From positions 1,240,001 to 1,304,000 of the forward strand of contig NZ_CP053660.1 in the NCBI RefSeq assembly GCF_013177455.1: a stretch of 64,000 bases of DNA, given 5' to 3'. Position numbers and translations under genes: made by a program. Source of the stretch: Nocardioides marmotae (GTDB taxonomy: Bacteria; Actinomycetota; Actinomycetes; Propionibacteriales; Nocardioidaceae). The notes below the pieces were generated by a model. The model saw nothing but the letters and a program-made list of their open reading frames with translations. It searched no databases and was not told the origin of the DNA. Each line of letters begins with the position of its first letter. Position 1 is the first letter of the stretch. Shown here in pieces: positions 15,609 to 25,010 of the stretch.

Positions 15609-16465
15609 GCAGCCCGATGAGCAGCCCGGTGAGCAGCCTGCGGGGCAGCCCCCTGCGGGTCGGCGTCGTCACGGTCGCGCACGGCCGGCACGACCACTTG
15701 CGCCACCAGCACCGGGGGCTGGCCCGCTCCGACCGGCTCCCCGAGGACTACGTCGTGGTCGCGATGGGAGACCCGGAGATCAGCGCGCGCACGCTCGACG
15801 GGCTGGGCTCGCGGGTGGTCCCGGTCGCGGTGCCGCCCGACGGACGGCTGCCGCTCGCGGCCGCGCGCAACCTCGGGGCCCGCACGGTGCTGGAGTCCGG
15901 CGCGGACGTCGTGGTGTTCCTCGACGTCGACTGCCTGCCCGGGCGCGAGCTCGTGGCGGCGTACGCCGATGCGGCGAGCCGGGAGCCGGAGGTGCTGTGG
16001 TCGGGCCCGGTGACCTACCTCCCGCCAGGTCGCGGCGGCGCGGACCTCGACCGGCTCGACGAGCTCGACGACCCGCATCCCGCCCGGCCGGCGCCGGCCC
16101 GCGGCGAGCTGGTCACCGGCGGCGACCCCGACCTGTTCTGGTCGCTGTCCTTCGCGGTCTCCGCCGAGGGGTGGGCGCGGGTCGGCGGGTTCTGCGAGGA
16201 CTACACCGGCTACGGCGGCGAGGACACCGACTTCGGCCGCTCCGCGGTGGCGGCCGGTCTGGAGATGGGCTGGGTCGGCGGGGCGCGCGCCTACCACCAG
16301 CACCACCCGGTCGAGAGCCCGCCGGTGCGCCACCTGGACGACATCCTGCGCAACGGGGCGCTCTTCTGCGAGCGGTGGGGGGAGTGGCCGATGCGCGGCT
16401 GGCTGACCGCCTTCGAGGAGCAGGGGCTCGTGCGGCGTACCGCCGAGGGCTGGGAGCGGGCCTGA
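15605..16465 (+). CDS. Glycosyltransferase family 2 with galactosyltransferase-type C-terminus
   Basis: A 286-residue GT-A enzyme. The metal-binding motif is VVFLDVDCLPGREL (DVD). The C-terminal part LSFAVSAEGWARVGGFCEDYTGYGGEDTDFG is the GGE/D-D-x-D acceptor-catalytic segment of Glyco_transf_7C proteins. The start is uncertain: a 12-base unit is repeated three times at 15605-15640, giving SSPMSSPVSS and alternative starts at 15617 and 15629. I used 15605 for its ATGA overlap with the previous gene. It closes the four-gene cassette. Confidence 0.9.
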   Translation: MSSPMSSPVSSLRGSPLRVGVVTVAHGRHDHLRHQHRGLARSDRLPEDYVVVAMGDPEISARTLDGLGSRVVPVAVPPDGRLPLAAARNLGARTVLESGADVVVFLDVDCLPGRELVAAYADAASREPEVLWSGPVTYLPPGRGGADLDRLDELDDPHPARPAPARGELVTGGDPDLFWSLSFAVSAEGWARVGGFCEDYTGYGGEDTDFGRSAVAAGLEMGWVGGARAYHQHHPVESPPVRHLDDILRNGALFCERWGEWPMRGWLTAFEEQGLVRRTAEGWERA

Positions 16466-16484
16466 GGCCCGCCCCAGCAGGCCC

Positions 16485-17435
16485 TCAGCCGCGCAGCTGG
16501 GGGAGCACCTCGGCGCCGTACGCCCGGATCATGTCGAGGTAGTGCGGCCCCATGTTGGCGACGTACACCTCGTCGTAGCCGGCGTCGACGTACTCCTGCA
16601 TCTGCTCGACGTGCCGAGCGATGTCGGGGCCGGCCACGATGCTCTCGGCGGTCGACTCGCGGGTGACGAGCTGGGAGGCCTGCTCGAAGTGCTTGGGCGA
16701 GGGGAGGACCTGCGCCAGCTCGCCGGGCAGGCCGGCGTTGGCCCAGAGCCGGTGGGCGTGGTCGACGCCCTCCTCCACGGTGGGCGCCCAGGAGACCTTG
16801 ACGCCGCCCTGGGTGGGCTTGCCGCCGGTGGCGTCCTTGAACTTCTGCACCGAGTCGGCGTCGGGAGCGGTGGAGACGAACCCGTCGCCGATGTCGATCG
16901 CGGTCTGCAGCGCCTTGGGACCGAAGGCCGAGACGTAGACGGGGACCGGCTGCTCGGGGAGGGTGTAGATGCGGGCGGTGTCGACCTGGAAGTGCTTGCC
17001 CTGGCGGGTCACGGTCTCCCCGGTCCACAGCTCGCGCATCAGGTCGACGGCCTCCTCCAGCATCTCGAGCCGGACGTCGAGGGAGGGCCAGGGCCCGCCG
17101 AGGATGTGCTCGTTGAGCGCCTCGCCCGTGCCGACCCCGAGGGTGAACCGGCCGTCGAGCATCACCGCGGCGGTCGCGGCGGCCTGGGCGATGACAGCGG
17201 GGTGGGTGCGCACCGTCGGGCAGGTGACGGCGGTGGTGACCGGGAGCGAGCAGGCCTGCGAGACGGCGCCGATCACCGACCAGACGAAGGCGCTCTCGCC
17301 CTGCTCGTCGTTCCAGGGGTGGAAGTGGTCGCTGACCCACAGCGCCTCGAAGCCGGCCTCCTCGGCGGCGACGGCCTGCTCGACGAGCTGCTGGGGGGTG
17401 TACTCCTCGCAGGAGAGGAAGTATCCGAAGCGCAT
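16485..17435 (-). CDS. LLM-class F420-dependent oxidoreductase (TIGR03557-like)
   Basis: A 316-residue luciferase-like monooxygenase-fold protein, starting MRFGYFLSCEEYTPQQLVEQA. LWVSDHFHPWNDEQG and LGVGTGEALNEHILG are characteristic of the F420-dependent glucose-6-phosphate dehydrogenase-related group. It would transfer hydride to or from cofactor F420; the substrate is unknown. AAGGAG lies 5 bases before the ATG. A loose SigB-like match (GGCT-N16-GGGTAC) lies at 17472-17497. It diverges from the Ser/Thr kinase gene. Confidence 0.9.
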   Translation of the reverse strand: MRFGYFLSCEEYTPQQLVEQAVAAEEAGFEALWVSDHFHPWNDEQGESAFVWSVIGAVSQACSLPVTTAVTCPTVRTHPAVIAQAAATAAVMLDGRFTLGVGTGEALNEHILGGPWPSLDVRLEMLEEAVDLMRELWTGETVTRQGKHFQVDTARIYTLPEQPVPVYVSAFGPKALQTAIDIGDGFVSTAPDADSVQKFKDATGGKPTQGGVKVSWAPTVEEGVDHAHRLWANAGLPGELAQVLPSPKHFEQASQLVTRESTAESIVAGPDIARHVEQMQEYVDAGYDEVYVANMGPHYLDMIRAYGAEVLPQLRG

Positions 17436-17681
17436 GGTGCTCCTTCCGGGTCGGTGTGCGGCGCCGGGCAGGTACCCCTCCGGCCCGGCCAGCAGCCCCC
17501 TGGGCCCGGGCCGGAGGGAGGGCCTGGACTCCTGCCGAAGGACCTGCTGGACCGCCCGCGCGTCGCTGATTGCCCCCCTCGCGGCGTGGGCACCGGACGG
17601 CGTGCGCGGGCCGCCACCGCGTGCACCTCCGCACCTCCCGCACCACCCCCTGACCGCGCCCGACCCTGCCCGGAGGCCCGG

Positions 17682-18995
17682 ATGGAGCTGCTCGCTGAGC
17701 GCTACGAGCTGCGAGACGTCATCGGCCGGGGCGGCACCGCCGTGGTCCACCGTGCCTGGGACCGGGTGCTCGAGCGCGAGGTCGCGGTCAAGGTCCTGCT
17801 GGCGCCCGAGGCGCTGGAGGAGCCGGAGGCCGCCCGGCTGCGGTTCGCGGCGGAGGCCAAGCTCCTGGCCCGCCTCGACCACCCCGCCCTGGTCACGCTG
17901 CTCGACGCGGGTACGTCGGAGGGCCGGCCGTTCTTCGTGCTCGAGCTCGTCGACGGCGGCACGGTCGTGGACATGCTCGCCGCGGCCCCGCTCGACCCCG
18001 TGGTGGTCGCCGACATCGGCGCCCAGCTCGCCGACGCGCTCGACCACGCCCACGCCCACGGCATCGTCCACCGTGACGTGAAGCCGGGGAACGTGCTCGT
18101 CACCCCCGACGGCCGGGTCAAGCTCGCCGACTTCGGCATCGCCCGCCTGCTGGGGGAGGTGGTCGGGGTGACCCGCACGGGCCACACGGTCGGCACCATC
18201 GCCTACCTCGCCCCCGAGCAGGTCCGCGGCGAGCGCGTCGGCGCCGCCGCGGACATCTACGCGCTCGGGCTGCTGCTGCTCGAGGCGCTCACCGGCGTCC
18301 GCGCCTACCCCGGCACCTCGACGGAGTCGGCCGTCGCCCGGCTCCACCACGGGCCGACCATCCCGCTCTCGCTGCCGACCGGCTGGCCGCGGCTGCTCGC
18401 CGCGATGACGGCCGCCGACCCGGCCGAGCGGCCTACCGCGGAGACCGCCGCCACCGCCCTGCGCCACCTCGCGGCCGGTGGCCCGGTGCCCGGCCCAGCG
18501 GGGGCCGACCTGCCCAGGACGGTCAGCACCGCCAGCGGGGGCCCGGCGACCCGGGCCGTCCCGCTGGCGCCGACCCGGCGACGTACGGCCGTGCGGTGGG
18601 CGGGGGTCGCTACCGCCGTCGTGGTCGGCGCGGCCGTCGGGATCGGGACCCTCGGCCCGAACCCCGCCGTCAGCGAGGACGAGCCGGCGGCCACCCGTCG
18701 GGTGCAGCCCGCCACGGTCCTCTCGCCCTCGCCCGCCCCAGCCGACGGGACGGGTACGCCGTCCGGCCGGGCCACGCCGCAGGCCAGGGGCGATCGTCCG
18801 GCGACGCCGTCGCGTCCCGGTGCCTCGGGGTCCGGCCCCCAGGGCAAGGCGCACGGGCACCGCGGCCACCCGGGCAAGGACAAGAGCAAGGGCAAGAACA
18901 AGGGCAAGAACAAGCACGCCGCCGGAGCCCACGGTGGGCCCGGTGGCCCTGGCGGCAAGGGCGGCGGCAAGCCCGGGCGGGGCAAGGGGCGCTGA
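17682..18995 (+). CDS. Transmembrane Ser/Thr protein kinase with polycationic tail
   Basis: A 437-residue PknB-family kinase. Catalytic elements are GRGGTAVVH, the lysine of VAVKVL, HRDVKPGNVL, DFGIARL and LAPEQVRG, with TRTGHTVGT as activation loop. One transmembrane helix (WAGVATAVVVGAAVGIGTL, near 306-324) separates the kinase from an outside region of about 115 residues with no PASTA domain. The tail is Lys/Gly/Arg-rich with KSKGKNKGKNK and GGKGGGKPGRGKGR. Such a basic tail could bind anionic wall polymers; that is inference. GGAGG lies 5 bases before the ATG. Confidence 0.92.
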   Translation: MELLAERYELRDVIGRGGTAVVHRAWDRVLEREVAVKVLLAPEALEEPEAARLRFAAEAKLLARLDHPALVTLLDAGTSEGRPFFVLELVDGGTVVDMLAAAPLDPVVVADIGAQLADALDHAHAHGIVHRDVKPGNVLVTPDGRVKLADFGIARLLGEVVGVTRTGHTVGTIAYLAPEQVRGERVGAAADIYALGLLLLEALTGVRAYPGTSTESAVARLHHGPTIPLSLPTGWPRLLAAMTAADPAERPTAETAATALRHLAAGGPVPGPAGADLPRTVSTASGGPATRAVPLAPTRRRTAVRWAGVATAVVVGAAVGIGTLGPNPAVSEDEPAATRRVQPATVLSPSPAPADGTGTPSGRATPQARGDRPATPSRPGASGSGPQGKAHGHRGHPGKDKSKGKNKGKNKHAAGAHGGPGGPGGKGGGKPGRGKGR

Positions 18996-19082
18996 CGCAC
19001 CCGCCGCCCCGTCTCGGGGGAGCCCAGCCAGGCCGTCGTGCTGGCCCGTCGTGATGGGGCCGGGGTGCTCAGGTCCTTCGGT

Positions 19083-19247
19083 TCACTGGCAGCTGGGGCA
19101 CGCGAGCCGCACCGACGGCTCGGCGCACAGCGGCCCGCCCTCCACGACGGGTCGTGCCGCGGCGGTCAGCCGCGGCACCAACGCGTTTCCGCACCGGGGG
19201 CAGCGGTTCGGGGACGTCCCGGTCTGGTCGTTCTCTCCTTCGCGCAT
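19083..19247 (-). CDS. Small zinc-ribbon protein
   Basis: A 54-residue protein starting MREGENDQTG with two CxxC pairs, CPRC near residue 16 and CPSC at the very C-terminus, spaced to bind one zinc. A single cysteine (PLC) lies between. An in-frame start at 19265 would add six residues. I do not recognise a family; conserved short zinc ribbons like this are common in actinobacteria. It lies alone between the kinase and tRNA-Lys. Confidence 0.5.
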   Translation of the reverse strand: MREGENDQTGTSPNRCPRCGNALVPRLTAAARPVVEGGPLCAEPSVRLACPSCQ

Positions 19248-19391
19248 GCCCCACCCGGTATCCACTCGTGGTGGAGATCACTCACGCAGCAGACAGGTCG
19301 CGGCGTGCTCGCCGGGCCGGAGCGGGGCCGAGGGGAGAGGCGGACAGTGCCGGACAGTGCCGGGCAGCGCCGGACTGGGGCACAAATGACA

Positions 19392-19429
19392 ACCGGCTCC
19401 GACCTGCATCTCTGCTGGTCGGAGCCGGT
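19392..19429 (-). terminator. Terminator of tRNA-Lys
   Basis: A 13-bp perfect stem (19392-19404 with 19417-19429) and 12-base loop, followed on the minus strand by TGTCATTTGTG. It begins 6 bases after the tRNA 3' end. Confidence 0.75.
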
Positions 19430-19434
19430 ATCTG

Positions 19435-19507
<73 letters not shown>

Positions 19508-19566
19508 CCGGTGAAGCGACGACTACGTTACCAGCGCGGAGCCGCCGGGAGAAATCGCCAGGGTCG

Positions 19567-21147
19567 TCACCGGCTCGCCAGGACCGCCTGCGCCGCGTTG
19601 TGCCCCGCGATGCCCGAGACGGCGCCGCCGCGACGCGCCCCGCTGCCGCACAGCAGCACCGACGCGACGTCGGTCTGGACGCCCCACTGCTGCGCCGGGG
19701 TGTCGAGGCGGGCGCGGTTCGCGGCCCAGGGCCAGTCGAGGTCGCCGTGGAAGATGTGCCCGCCCGGCATGGCGAGGTCGCGCTCGATGTCCTGGGGGAT
19801 CTTCGCCTCGATGCAGGGCGCCCCGGTGGCGTCGCGCGCGACGCAGGAGGAGATCGGGTCGAGCAGGTGCTCGTCGAGGGAGGCGAGCGCGCGGTCGACC
19901 GCGGCGGCCTTGGTGGCGGCCGGGTCGGCGTCGAAGAGGGTCGCCGGGGTGTGCAGGCCGAAGTAGGTGAGGGTGTGCGTGCCCGTGGGGGCGTCCCCGA
20001 GGATCGAGGGGTCGGTCAGCGAGTGGCAGTAGACCTCGCCCGGCAGCACCGCGGGGACGTGGCCGGCGGCGGCGTCGGCGTGGGCCGCGGCGAGCTGGCT
20101 GTAGTCCTCGGCGAGGTGCAGCGTGCCGGCGAAGGCGACGGCCGGGTCGACGCCCGAGCGGAGCCGGGGGAGCCGGTCGAGCAGGACGTTGATCTTCAGC
20201 TGCGAGCCGACCGGCTTGCTCGCGGGGTCCTCGGGCTCGCCGAGCAGGATGCGCAGCACCCAGGGGGCGACGTTGGCCAGGACCGTGCCGGCCTCGGCGG
20301 TGCGGTGGCGCTCGCCGTCGTGCCAGTCGACCTCGGCGCCGCCCTCGTGCGCGCGGATCGCGCTGACCCCGGCGCCGGTCCGGATGTCGGCGCCGGCCTG
20401 CGTGGCGGCCCGGGCGAGCGCGGTGGTCACGGCGCCCATCCCGCCGACGGGCACGCGCCACTCACCGGTGCCGTTGCCGATCAGGTGGTAGACGAAGCAG
20501 CGGTTCTGCGCCAGCGAGGGGTCGTCGAGGGAGGCGAAGGTGCCGATCAGCGCGTCGGTCGCCACCACCCCGCGGACGGTGTCGTCGCGGAAGCGCCGCT
20601 CGATCGCCTCGCCGAGCGGGCGGGTCACCACGTCGCGCCAGATGCCCGGGTCGACCCGGTCGCGGAGCGCCCGCTCGGTCGGCAGCGGCTCGAGCAGCGT
20701 CGGGGCGACGACGTGGGCGAGGTCCGCCACGTCGGCGTAGAACTCCCGCCAGGCGGCGTACTCGTCGTCGGAGCCGGTGAGCTCACGGAACGACGCCGCG
20801 GTCGCCGGCCCCTCCGGCCGCTCGACCAGCAGCCCGCCGGGGCGGCCGTCGCGGACGACGGGGGTGTACGACGCCGTCGGCCGCGACACCAGCGTGACGT
20901 CGAGCCCGAGGTCGGCCATGAGCTTCTCGGGCATGAGCGAGACGAGGTAGGAGTACCGCGAGAGCCGGGTGTCGCGGCCGGGGAACGTCGCGGCGGAGAC
21001 CGCGGCCCCGCCGGTGTGGCCGAGCCGCTCGAGGACGAGCACCGACAACCCGGCGCGGGCGAGGTAGGCGGCGGAGACCAGACCGTTGTGGCCGCCGCCG
21101 ACCACGACGACGTCGTAGCGGACCGAGGACGCATCTGCCGAGGTCAT
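19567..21147 (-). CDS. FAD-dependent oxidoreductase, phytoene-desaturase-like (PYROXD2/CrtI-type)
   Basis: A 526-residue flavoprotein. The N-terminal dinucleotide fold is YDVVVVGGGHNGLVSAAYLARAGLSVLVLER, followed by GGAAVSAATFPG. The C-terminal FAD contact is DVASVLLCGSGARRGGAVSGIAGHNAAQAVL. The overall length and motifs match the CrtI/PYROXD2 group. No other carotenoid genes are near, so I would not call it a carotenoid enzyme. A TAGGTT -10 element ends 6 bases before the ATG, suggesting a leaderless mRNA. Confidence 0.88.
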   Translation of the reverse strand: MTSADASSVRYDVVVVGGGHNGLVSAAYLARAGLSVLVLERLGHTGGAAVSAATFPGRDTRLSRYSYLVSLMPEKLMADLGLDVTLVSRPTASYTPVVRDGRPGGLLVERPEGPATAASFRELTGSDDEYAAWREFYADVADLAHVVAPTLLEPLPTERALRDRVDPGIWRDVVTRPLGEAIERRFRDDTVRGVVATDALIGTFASLDDPSLAQNRCFVYHLIGNGTGEWRVPVGGMGAVTTALARAATQAGADIRTGAGVSAIRAHEGGAEVDWHDGERHRTAEAGTVLANVAPWVLRILLGEPEDPASKPVGSQLKINVLLDRLPRLRSGVDPAVAFAGTLHLAEDYSQLAAAHADAAAGHVPAVLPGEVYCHSLTDPSILGDAPTGTHTLTYFGLHTPATLFDADPAATKAAAVDRALASLDEHLLDPISSCVARDATGAPCIEAKIPQDIERDLAMPGGHIFHGDLDWPWAANRARLDTPAQQWGVQTDVASVLLCGSGARRGGAVSGIAGHNAAQAVLASR

Positions 21148-21312
21148 CGGGCCAACCTAGGCCATCGCCAGGACCGCGGGCGGGCCCGGGACGGGCGCCG
21201 GACGAGCGCGCGCCGGACACGAGCGGGTCACGGATCGGCCGACCCGCTGCCATGGGGCTGCGGGTGGTGTTTCATCGTCCCCGTCGGCTACTGCGCGCGG
21301 GAGGGGTGGGGC

Positions 21313-23343
21313 GTGAGGCTGGACCCGGCGGTACGAGCCTCGGGACTGCTCGCGGTGCTCGTCGCCAGCGGGATCCTCGCTGTGCACTCAGCACCCGCCG
21401 ACGGTTCGGTCATCGGCATCTGGCCGGTGGGGGTCGCCTCCGCGCTGGCGATCGAGGCGGGCCGCCGCCGGGCGCCGTACGTCGTGCCGGTCGTGCTCGT
21501 CGTCGCGGTCCTGACCATCTGGCAGGGCGGCCGGCCCTTCGACGTCGCCCTCGGCTACGGCATCGGGATCGCCGTCGAGACCGCCGTCGTCGCGGCGGTC
21601 CTCCTGCGTGGCCGCGCCGGGCGCCCGCCGCTGCGCACCGATGCCGACCTGCGGCGCTACTTCCTCGCCTGCGGCGCGGCCGGCGGGGTCGGCGCCGCGG
21701 CCGGGGCGCTCACCTCCTGGGCGACCGGGTTCGGCGAGCCCGCCGCGGTCGCGCTCGCCCTCGGGGCAGCGCACACCGCCTCGCAGCTGACGCTGCTGCC
21801 GTTCTTCATGCGGCTGCCGCAGCACGGCTCGATCGCGAGCCCGGTCGAGCGGGCCGCCCAGTGGGGGGCGAGCCTCGTCCTGACGCCCCTGGTCTTCTAC
21901 CCCGACCAGCTGCCGTCGATGGCGTTCATGGTCGTGCCGCTCCTGGCCTGGGGGGCGTTGCGGCTGCGGCCGCTGGAGGCCCTCGCGCAGATGGCGGCGA
22001 CGCTGTTCTTCGCCATCGTGATGACGTCCTCCGGGCGCGGGCCGTTCGCCGCGGTCCCGCAGGCCTTCGACCTCTCACCGGACACCCGGGGCGTGCTCCT
22101 GGCGGCGTACGCCGCGACCTGCGCGCTCATCGTCGTCCCGCTGATGATCCGGGTGGGCCAGCACATCGTCATCTCCCGCGAGGCCCGTAGCCAGCGCGAC
22201 AAGGTCCAGAGCATCGTCGACGGCGCCACCGGCATCGCGATCATCGGCACCGACCCCGAGGGGCGCGTGACCCTGTTCAACCCCGGCGCCGAGCGTCTCC
22301 TCGGCTACTCCGCCGCGGAGATGATGGGGCGCTCGGCGCGGGTGCTGCACACGATGCGCTCGGTGGTGGACAAGGCCGACGAGCTCGGCACCACGCGGAA
22401 CTACGGCTCGGTCGTGCGGGAGATCGCCCGGCCCGAGCACGCGGGGACGCAGATGCGCTTCCTGCGCCAGGACGGCGTCGAGCGTGTCCACTCGATGACG
22501 CTGAACCGGATGGTCGACGACCTCGGGACGATCGTCGGGTACGTCAGCACCTCCGAGGACGTCACCGACCAGCTCCGGGCCCAGGACCGGCTCCAGGACT
22601 CCCTGCACACCGAGCGCCAGGCGGTCGAGCAGCTGCGCGAGCTCGACCGCGCCAAGGACGCGTTCGTGTCCTCGGTCAGCCACGAGCTCCGGACCCCGAT
22701 CACCAGCATCCTGGGCTACCTCGAGCTGCTCGCCGACGGCTCCTACGGCGCGCTGTCGCCGCCCCAGGCGACGGCGCTGCAGCGGGTCTCCGCCAACAGC
22801 GACCGCCTGCTGAGCCTCATCGACGAGCTGCTCACCCTCTCCCGGCTCAGCGAGGACGGGCTCGCCCTCAGCTCCCGCGCCTTCGACCTGCGCGAGGTCG
22901 TGCAGGAGGGGTACGGCGTGGTCGCGCCCGCCTGGGAGCACCGCCGCCTCGACGTCAGCCTGGGCCTGCCCAGCGAGCCCGTGTTGTTCGTCGGTGACCG
23001 CGACATGCTCGAGCGCGTGGTCGTCAACCTGCTCGGCAACGCCGTGAAGTTCACCCCTGAGGGCGGCTCGGTCGAGGTCTGCCTCGAGGTCGCCGACCGA
23101 GGCGTCGCCGGCCCGGAGATCCACCTCGACGTGCGCGACACCGGCATGGGCATCCCCACCCACGAGATCCAGCAGCTCTTCTCCCGGTTCTTCCGCAGCT
23201 CCCTGGCCCAGGAGCGGGCCATCCCGGGCTCGGGCCTCGGGCTGTCGATCACCCGGGCGATCATCGAGAAGCACGGCGGCGTGATCGACGTCGAGTCGGT
23301 CGTCGACCGCGGCACCCTGTTCCGCGTGCGGCTGCCCGCCTGA
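21313..23343 (+). CDS. MASE1-type sensor histidine kinase with PAS domain
   Basis: A 676-residue membrane sensor. About residues 1-285 hold eight hydrophobic segments in the MASE1 style. A PAS domain follows (VDGATGIAIIGTDPEGRVTLFNPGAERLLGYSAAE). The HisKA domain has SSVSHELRTPITS with the phospho-accepting histidine; the ATPase domain has NLLGNAVKFTPEGG, DTGMGIP and GSGLGLSI. The GTG start has GGGAGGGG upstream. No response regulator lies beside it, so its partner must be elsewhere; the NarL-type regulators in this window are candidates only. Confidence 0.92.
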   Translation: MRLDPAVRASGLLAVLVASGILAVHSAPADGSVIGIWPVGVASALAIEAGRRRAPYVVPVVLVVAVLTIWQGGRPFDVALGYGIGIAVETAVVAAVLLRGRAGRPPLRTDADLRRYFLACGAAGGVGAAAGALTSWATGFGEPAAVALALGAAHTASQLTLLPFFMRLPQHGSIASPVERAAQWGASLVLTPLVFYPDQLPSMAFMVVPLLAWGALRLRPLEALAQMAATLFFAIVMTSSGRGPFAAVPQAFDLSPDTRGVLLAAYAATCALIVVPLMIRVGQHIVISREARSQRDKVQSIVDGATGIAIIGTDPEGRVTLFNPGAERLLGYSAAEMMGRSARVLHTMRSVVDKADELGTTRNYGSVVREIARPEHAGTQMRFLRQDGVERVHSMTLNRMVDDLGTIVGYVSTSEDVTDQLRAQDRLQDSLHTERQAVEQLRELDRAKDAFVSSVSHELRTPITSILGYLELLADGSYGALSPPQATALQRVSANSDRLLSLIDELLTLSRLSEDGLALSSRAFDLREVVQEGYGVVAPAWEHRRLDVSLGLPSEPVLFVGDRDMLERVVVNLLGNAVKFTPEGGSVEVCLEVADRGVAGPEIHLDVRDTGMGIPTHEIQQLFSRFFRSSLAQERAIPGSGLGLSITRAIIEKHGGVIDVESVVDRGTLFRVRLPA

Positions 23344-23445
23344 CGCGACCAGCCTCCGGAAGCTGTTCGAAGTCGTGTCTCGATATGTGTCCTGACCTGG
23401 GGAAACGACGCTTTGGCTGTCGGTGGTCGGTGCTTGAGTAGACCC

Positions 23446-24714
23446 ATGGCCAAGGACTCCCGACCCCACGCACACACCGTGTGTCGGGCTGTCGCGAAGT
23501 CCCGCCGCAAGACGCTTCAGGCGGCGACCGCGGAGCTGTGGTCGATGTCGGACGAGGACGTCGAGGCCACCCTGGTCGAGGCCGAGAAGCTCCGCGCGCA
23601 GGCCGACGCCCTCGCCCTCCGGTTGCTCGCCGAGGCCGACCGCCGGCACGCCGGCGAGCGGGCCGGGGCGACCGACACGGCGTCCTGGTGGGCGCACCGG
23701 ACCCGGCAGGAGCGCAGGGTCGCGAAGGGCCGGGCCCGGCTGGCGGAATCGCTGGACCGGCATGAGCCCACCGCGGCTGCGCTGGTCGAGGGCGCGATCT
23801 CGGTCGACCACGCCCGGGTGATCACCTCGTGTGTGGACCGGTTGCCCGAGGACCTGGAGGACGCGACGGTCCCGGCGCGTGCCGAGCAGCACCTCCTTGC
23901 GGAGGCGCAGCACCTCGACCCCAAGACGCTCGCAGTGCTCGCCAAGCACGTCCTCACCGTCGTCGCCCCCGAGATCGGGGAGGCACGCGACGCGGCCGCC
24001 CTCGAGCGTGAGGAGCGTGAGGCCCGCGCGAACGCGTGGCTGACCATGTGCCCGGACGGCAAGGGCTCGGTGCGCGGGAAGTTCTCCATCCCCGAGCTGC
24101 GCGCCGCGATGCTCCACAAGACCCTCCTCGCGTACGCCGCACCCAAGCACCAGACCGCTACCCGCACCGAAGACCCCGACGCGGTCGAGCAGGTCGAGCG
24201 GCGACCCTCCCCGGAGCGGATGGGGGATGCGTTCTGCGAGCTCCTCGAACGCCTCCCCACCGACCGACTCCCGAAGCTCGGCGGACTGAACGCGACCGTC
24301 GTGGTGACCCTCGACCTCGACTCGCTGACGGGTGGGCTCGCACCTGGGGTGCTGGACGACGGGAGCGTCATCTCCGCCGCCACCGCCCGCCGGCTCGCTT
24401 GCGAAGCCGGACTGATCCCGGCGGTGCTGGGCACCAGGTCCGAGCTGCTCGACCTCGGCCGGAAGACGCGGCTGTTCTCCGGGGCTCAGCGACGCGGGCT
24501 CAACCTCACCCAACCGACCTGCACCGCAGAGGGCTGCGACTGGCCCGCCCACCTCTGCCACGCCCACCACGACCAACCCTGGTCCAGTGGCGGCACGACG
24601 GATCTCGCCAACGCCCGCAACCTCTGCCCGCGCCACCACGCCCGGATCCACGACCCCGCCTTCGAGACCACCCACCTCCCCGGCGGGAAGGTCGCCTTCC
24701 ACCGGCGGACATAG
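23446..24714 (+). CDS. DUF222 and HNH endonuclease-domain protein (13E12-type), copy A
   Basis: A 422-residue protein of the actinobacterial DUF222-HNH repeat family. The long helical N-terminal part is DUF222; the C-terminal HNH core reads C-T-A-E-G-C...HLCHAHHDQPWSSGGTTDLANARNLCPRHHARIHD, with zinc cysteines and the catalytic histidines. Family members are multicopy; the function is not settled. This copy is only distantly related to copies B (34110) and C (63160). A half-site GTTCGA lies about 75 bases upstream but not a full LexA box. ATG 23446 was chosen over a TTG further up. Confidence 0.88.
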   Translation: MAKDSRPHAHTVCRAVAKSRRKTLQAATAELWSMSDEDVEATLVEAEKLRAQADALALRLLAEADRRHAGERAGATDTASWWAHRTRQERRVAKGRARLAESLDRHEPTAAALVEGAISVDHARVITSCVDRLPEDLEDATVPARAEQHLLAEAQHLDPKTLAVLAKHVLTVVAPEIGEARDAAALEREEREARANAWLTMCPDGKGSVRGKFSIPELRAAMLHKTLLAYAAPKHQTATRTEDPDAVEQVERRPSPERMGDAFCELLERLPTDRLPKLGGLNATVVVTLDLDSLTGGLAPGVLDDGSVISAATARRLACEAGLIPAVLGTRSELLDLGRKTRLFSGAQRRGLNLTQPTCTAEGCDWPAHLCHAHHDQPWSSGGTTDLANARNLCPRHHARIHDPAFETTHLPGGKVAFHRRT

Positions 24715-25010
24715 ACCAACCAGCCAGATCCACCGAAGTTGGATCCCTCGACCACCGCAACCACAACGGTCGACCCCCGCCTGCCGCGAGCCGAGAAGCA
24801 ACCGCGACCAAGCACCCGCACCCCAGCGGCGCGCAACCACGTTTCTCTCAGAACCCTCCTACAACGCACCACCCGCCGCCCGCGGACGCACCCCCGGCCA
24901 CCACCACGACCGGCCCGGAGACCCCAAGGCCACGCACCTCACCGGGCCTCGACACGCTCGCCAGGGCTCGCTGCTCGACTCAGGGAAGGCGCGCGGCCGA
25001 GGAAGGGCCC

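Noticed and set aside
19567..21147. A carotenoid biosynthesis locus
   Set aside because: The oxidoreductase is CrtI-like, but no phytoene synthase, cyclase or prenyl transferase is nearby, and the sequence fits the PYROXD2 group better.
23344..23445. A LexA box before HNH copy A
   Set aside because: Only a half-site GTTCGA is present; the second half is misplaced, giving wrong spacing.
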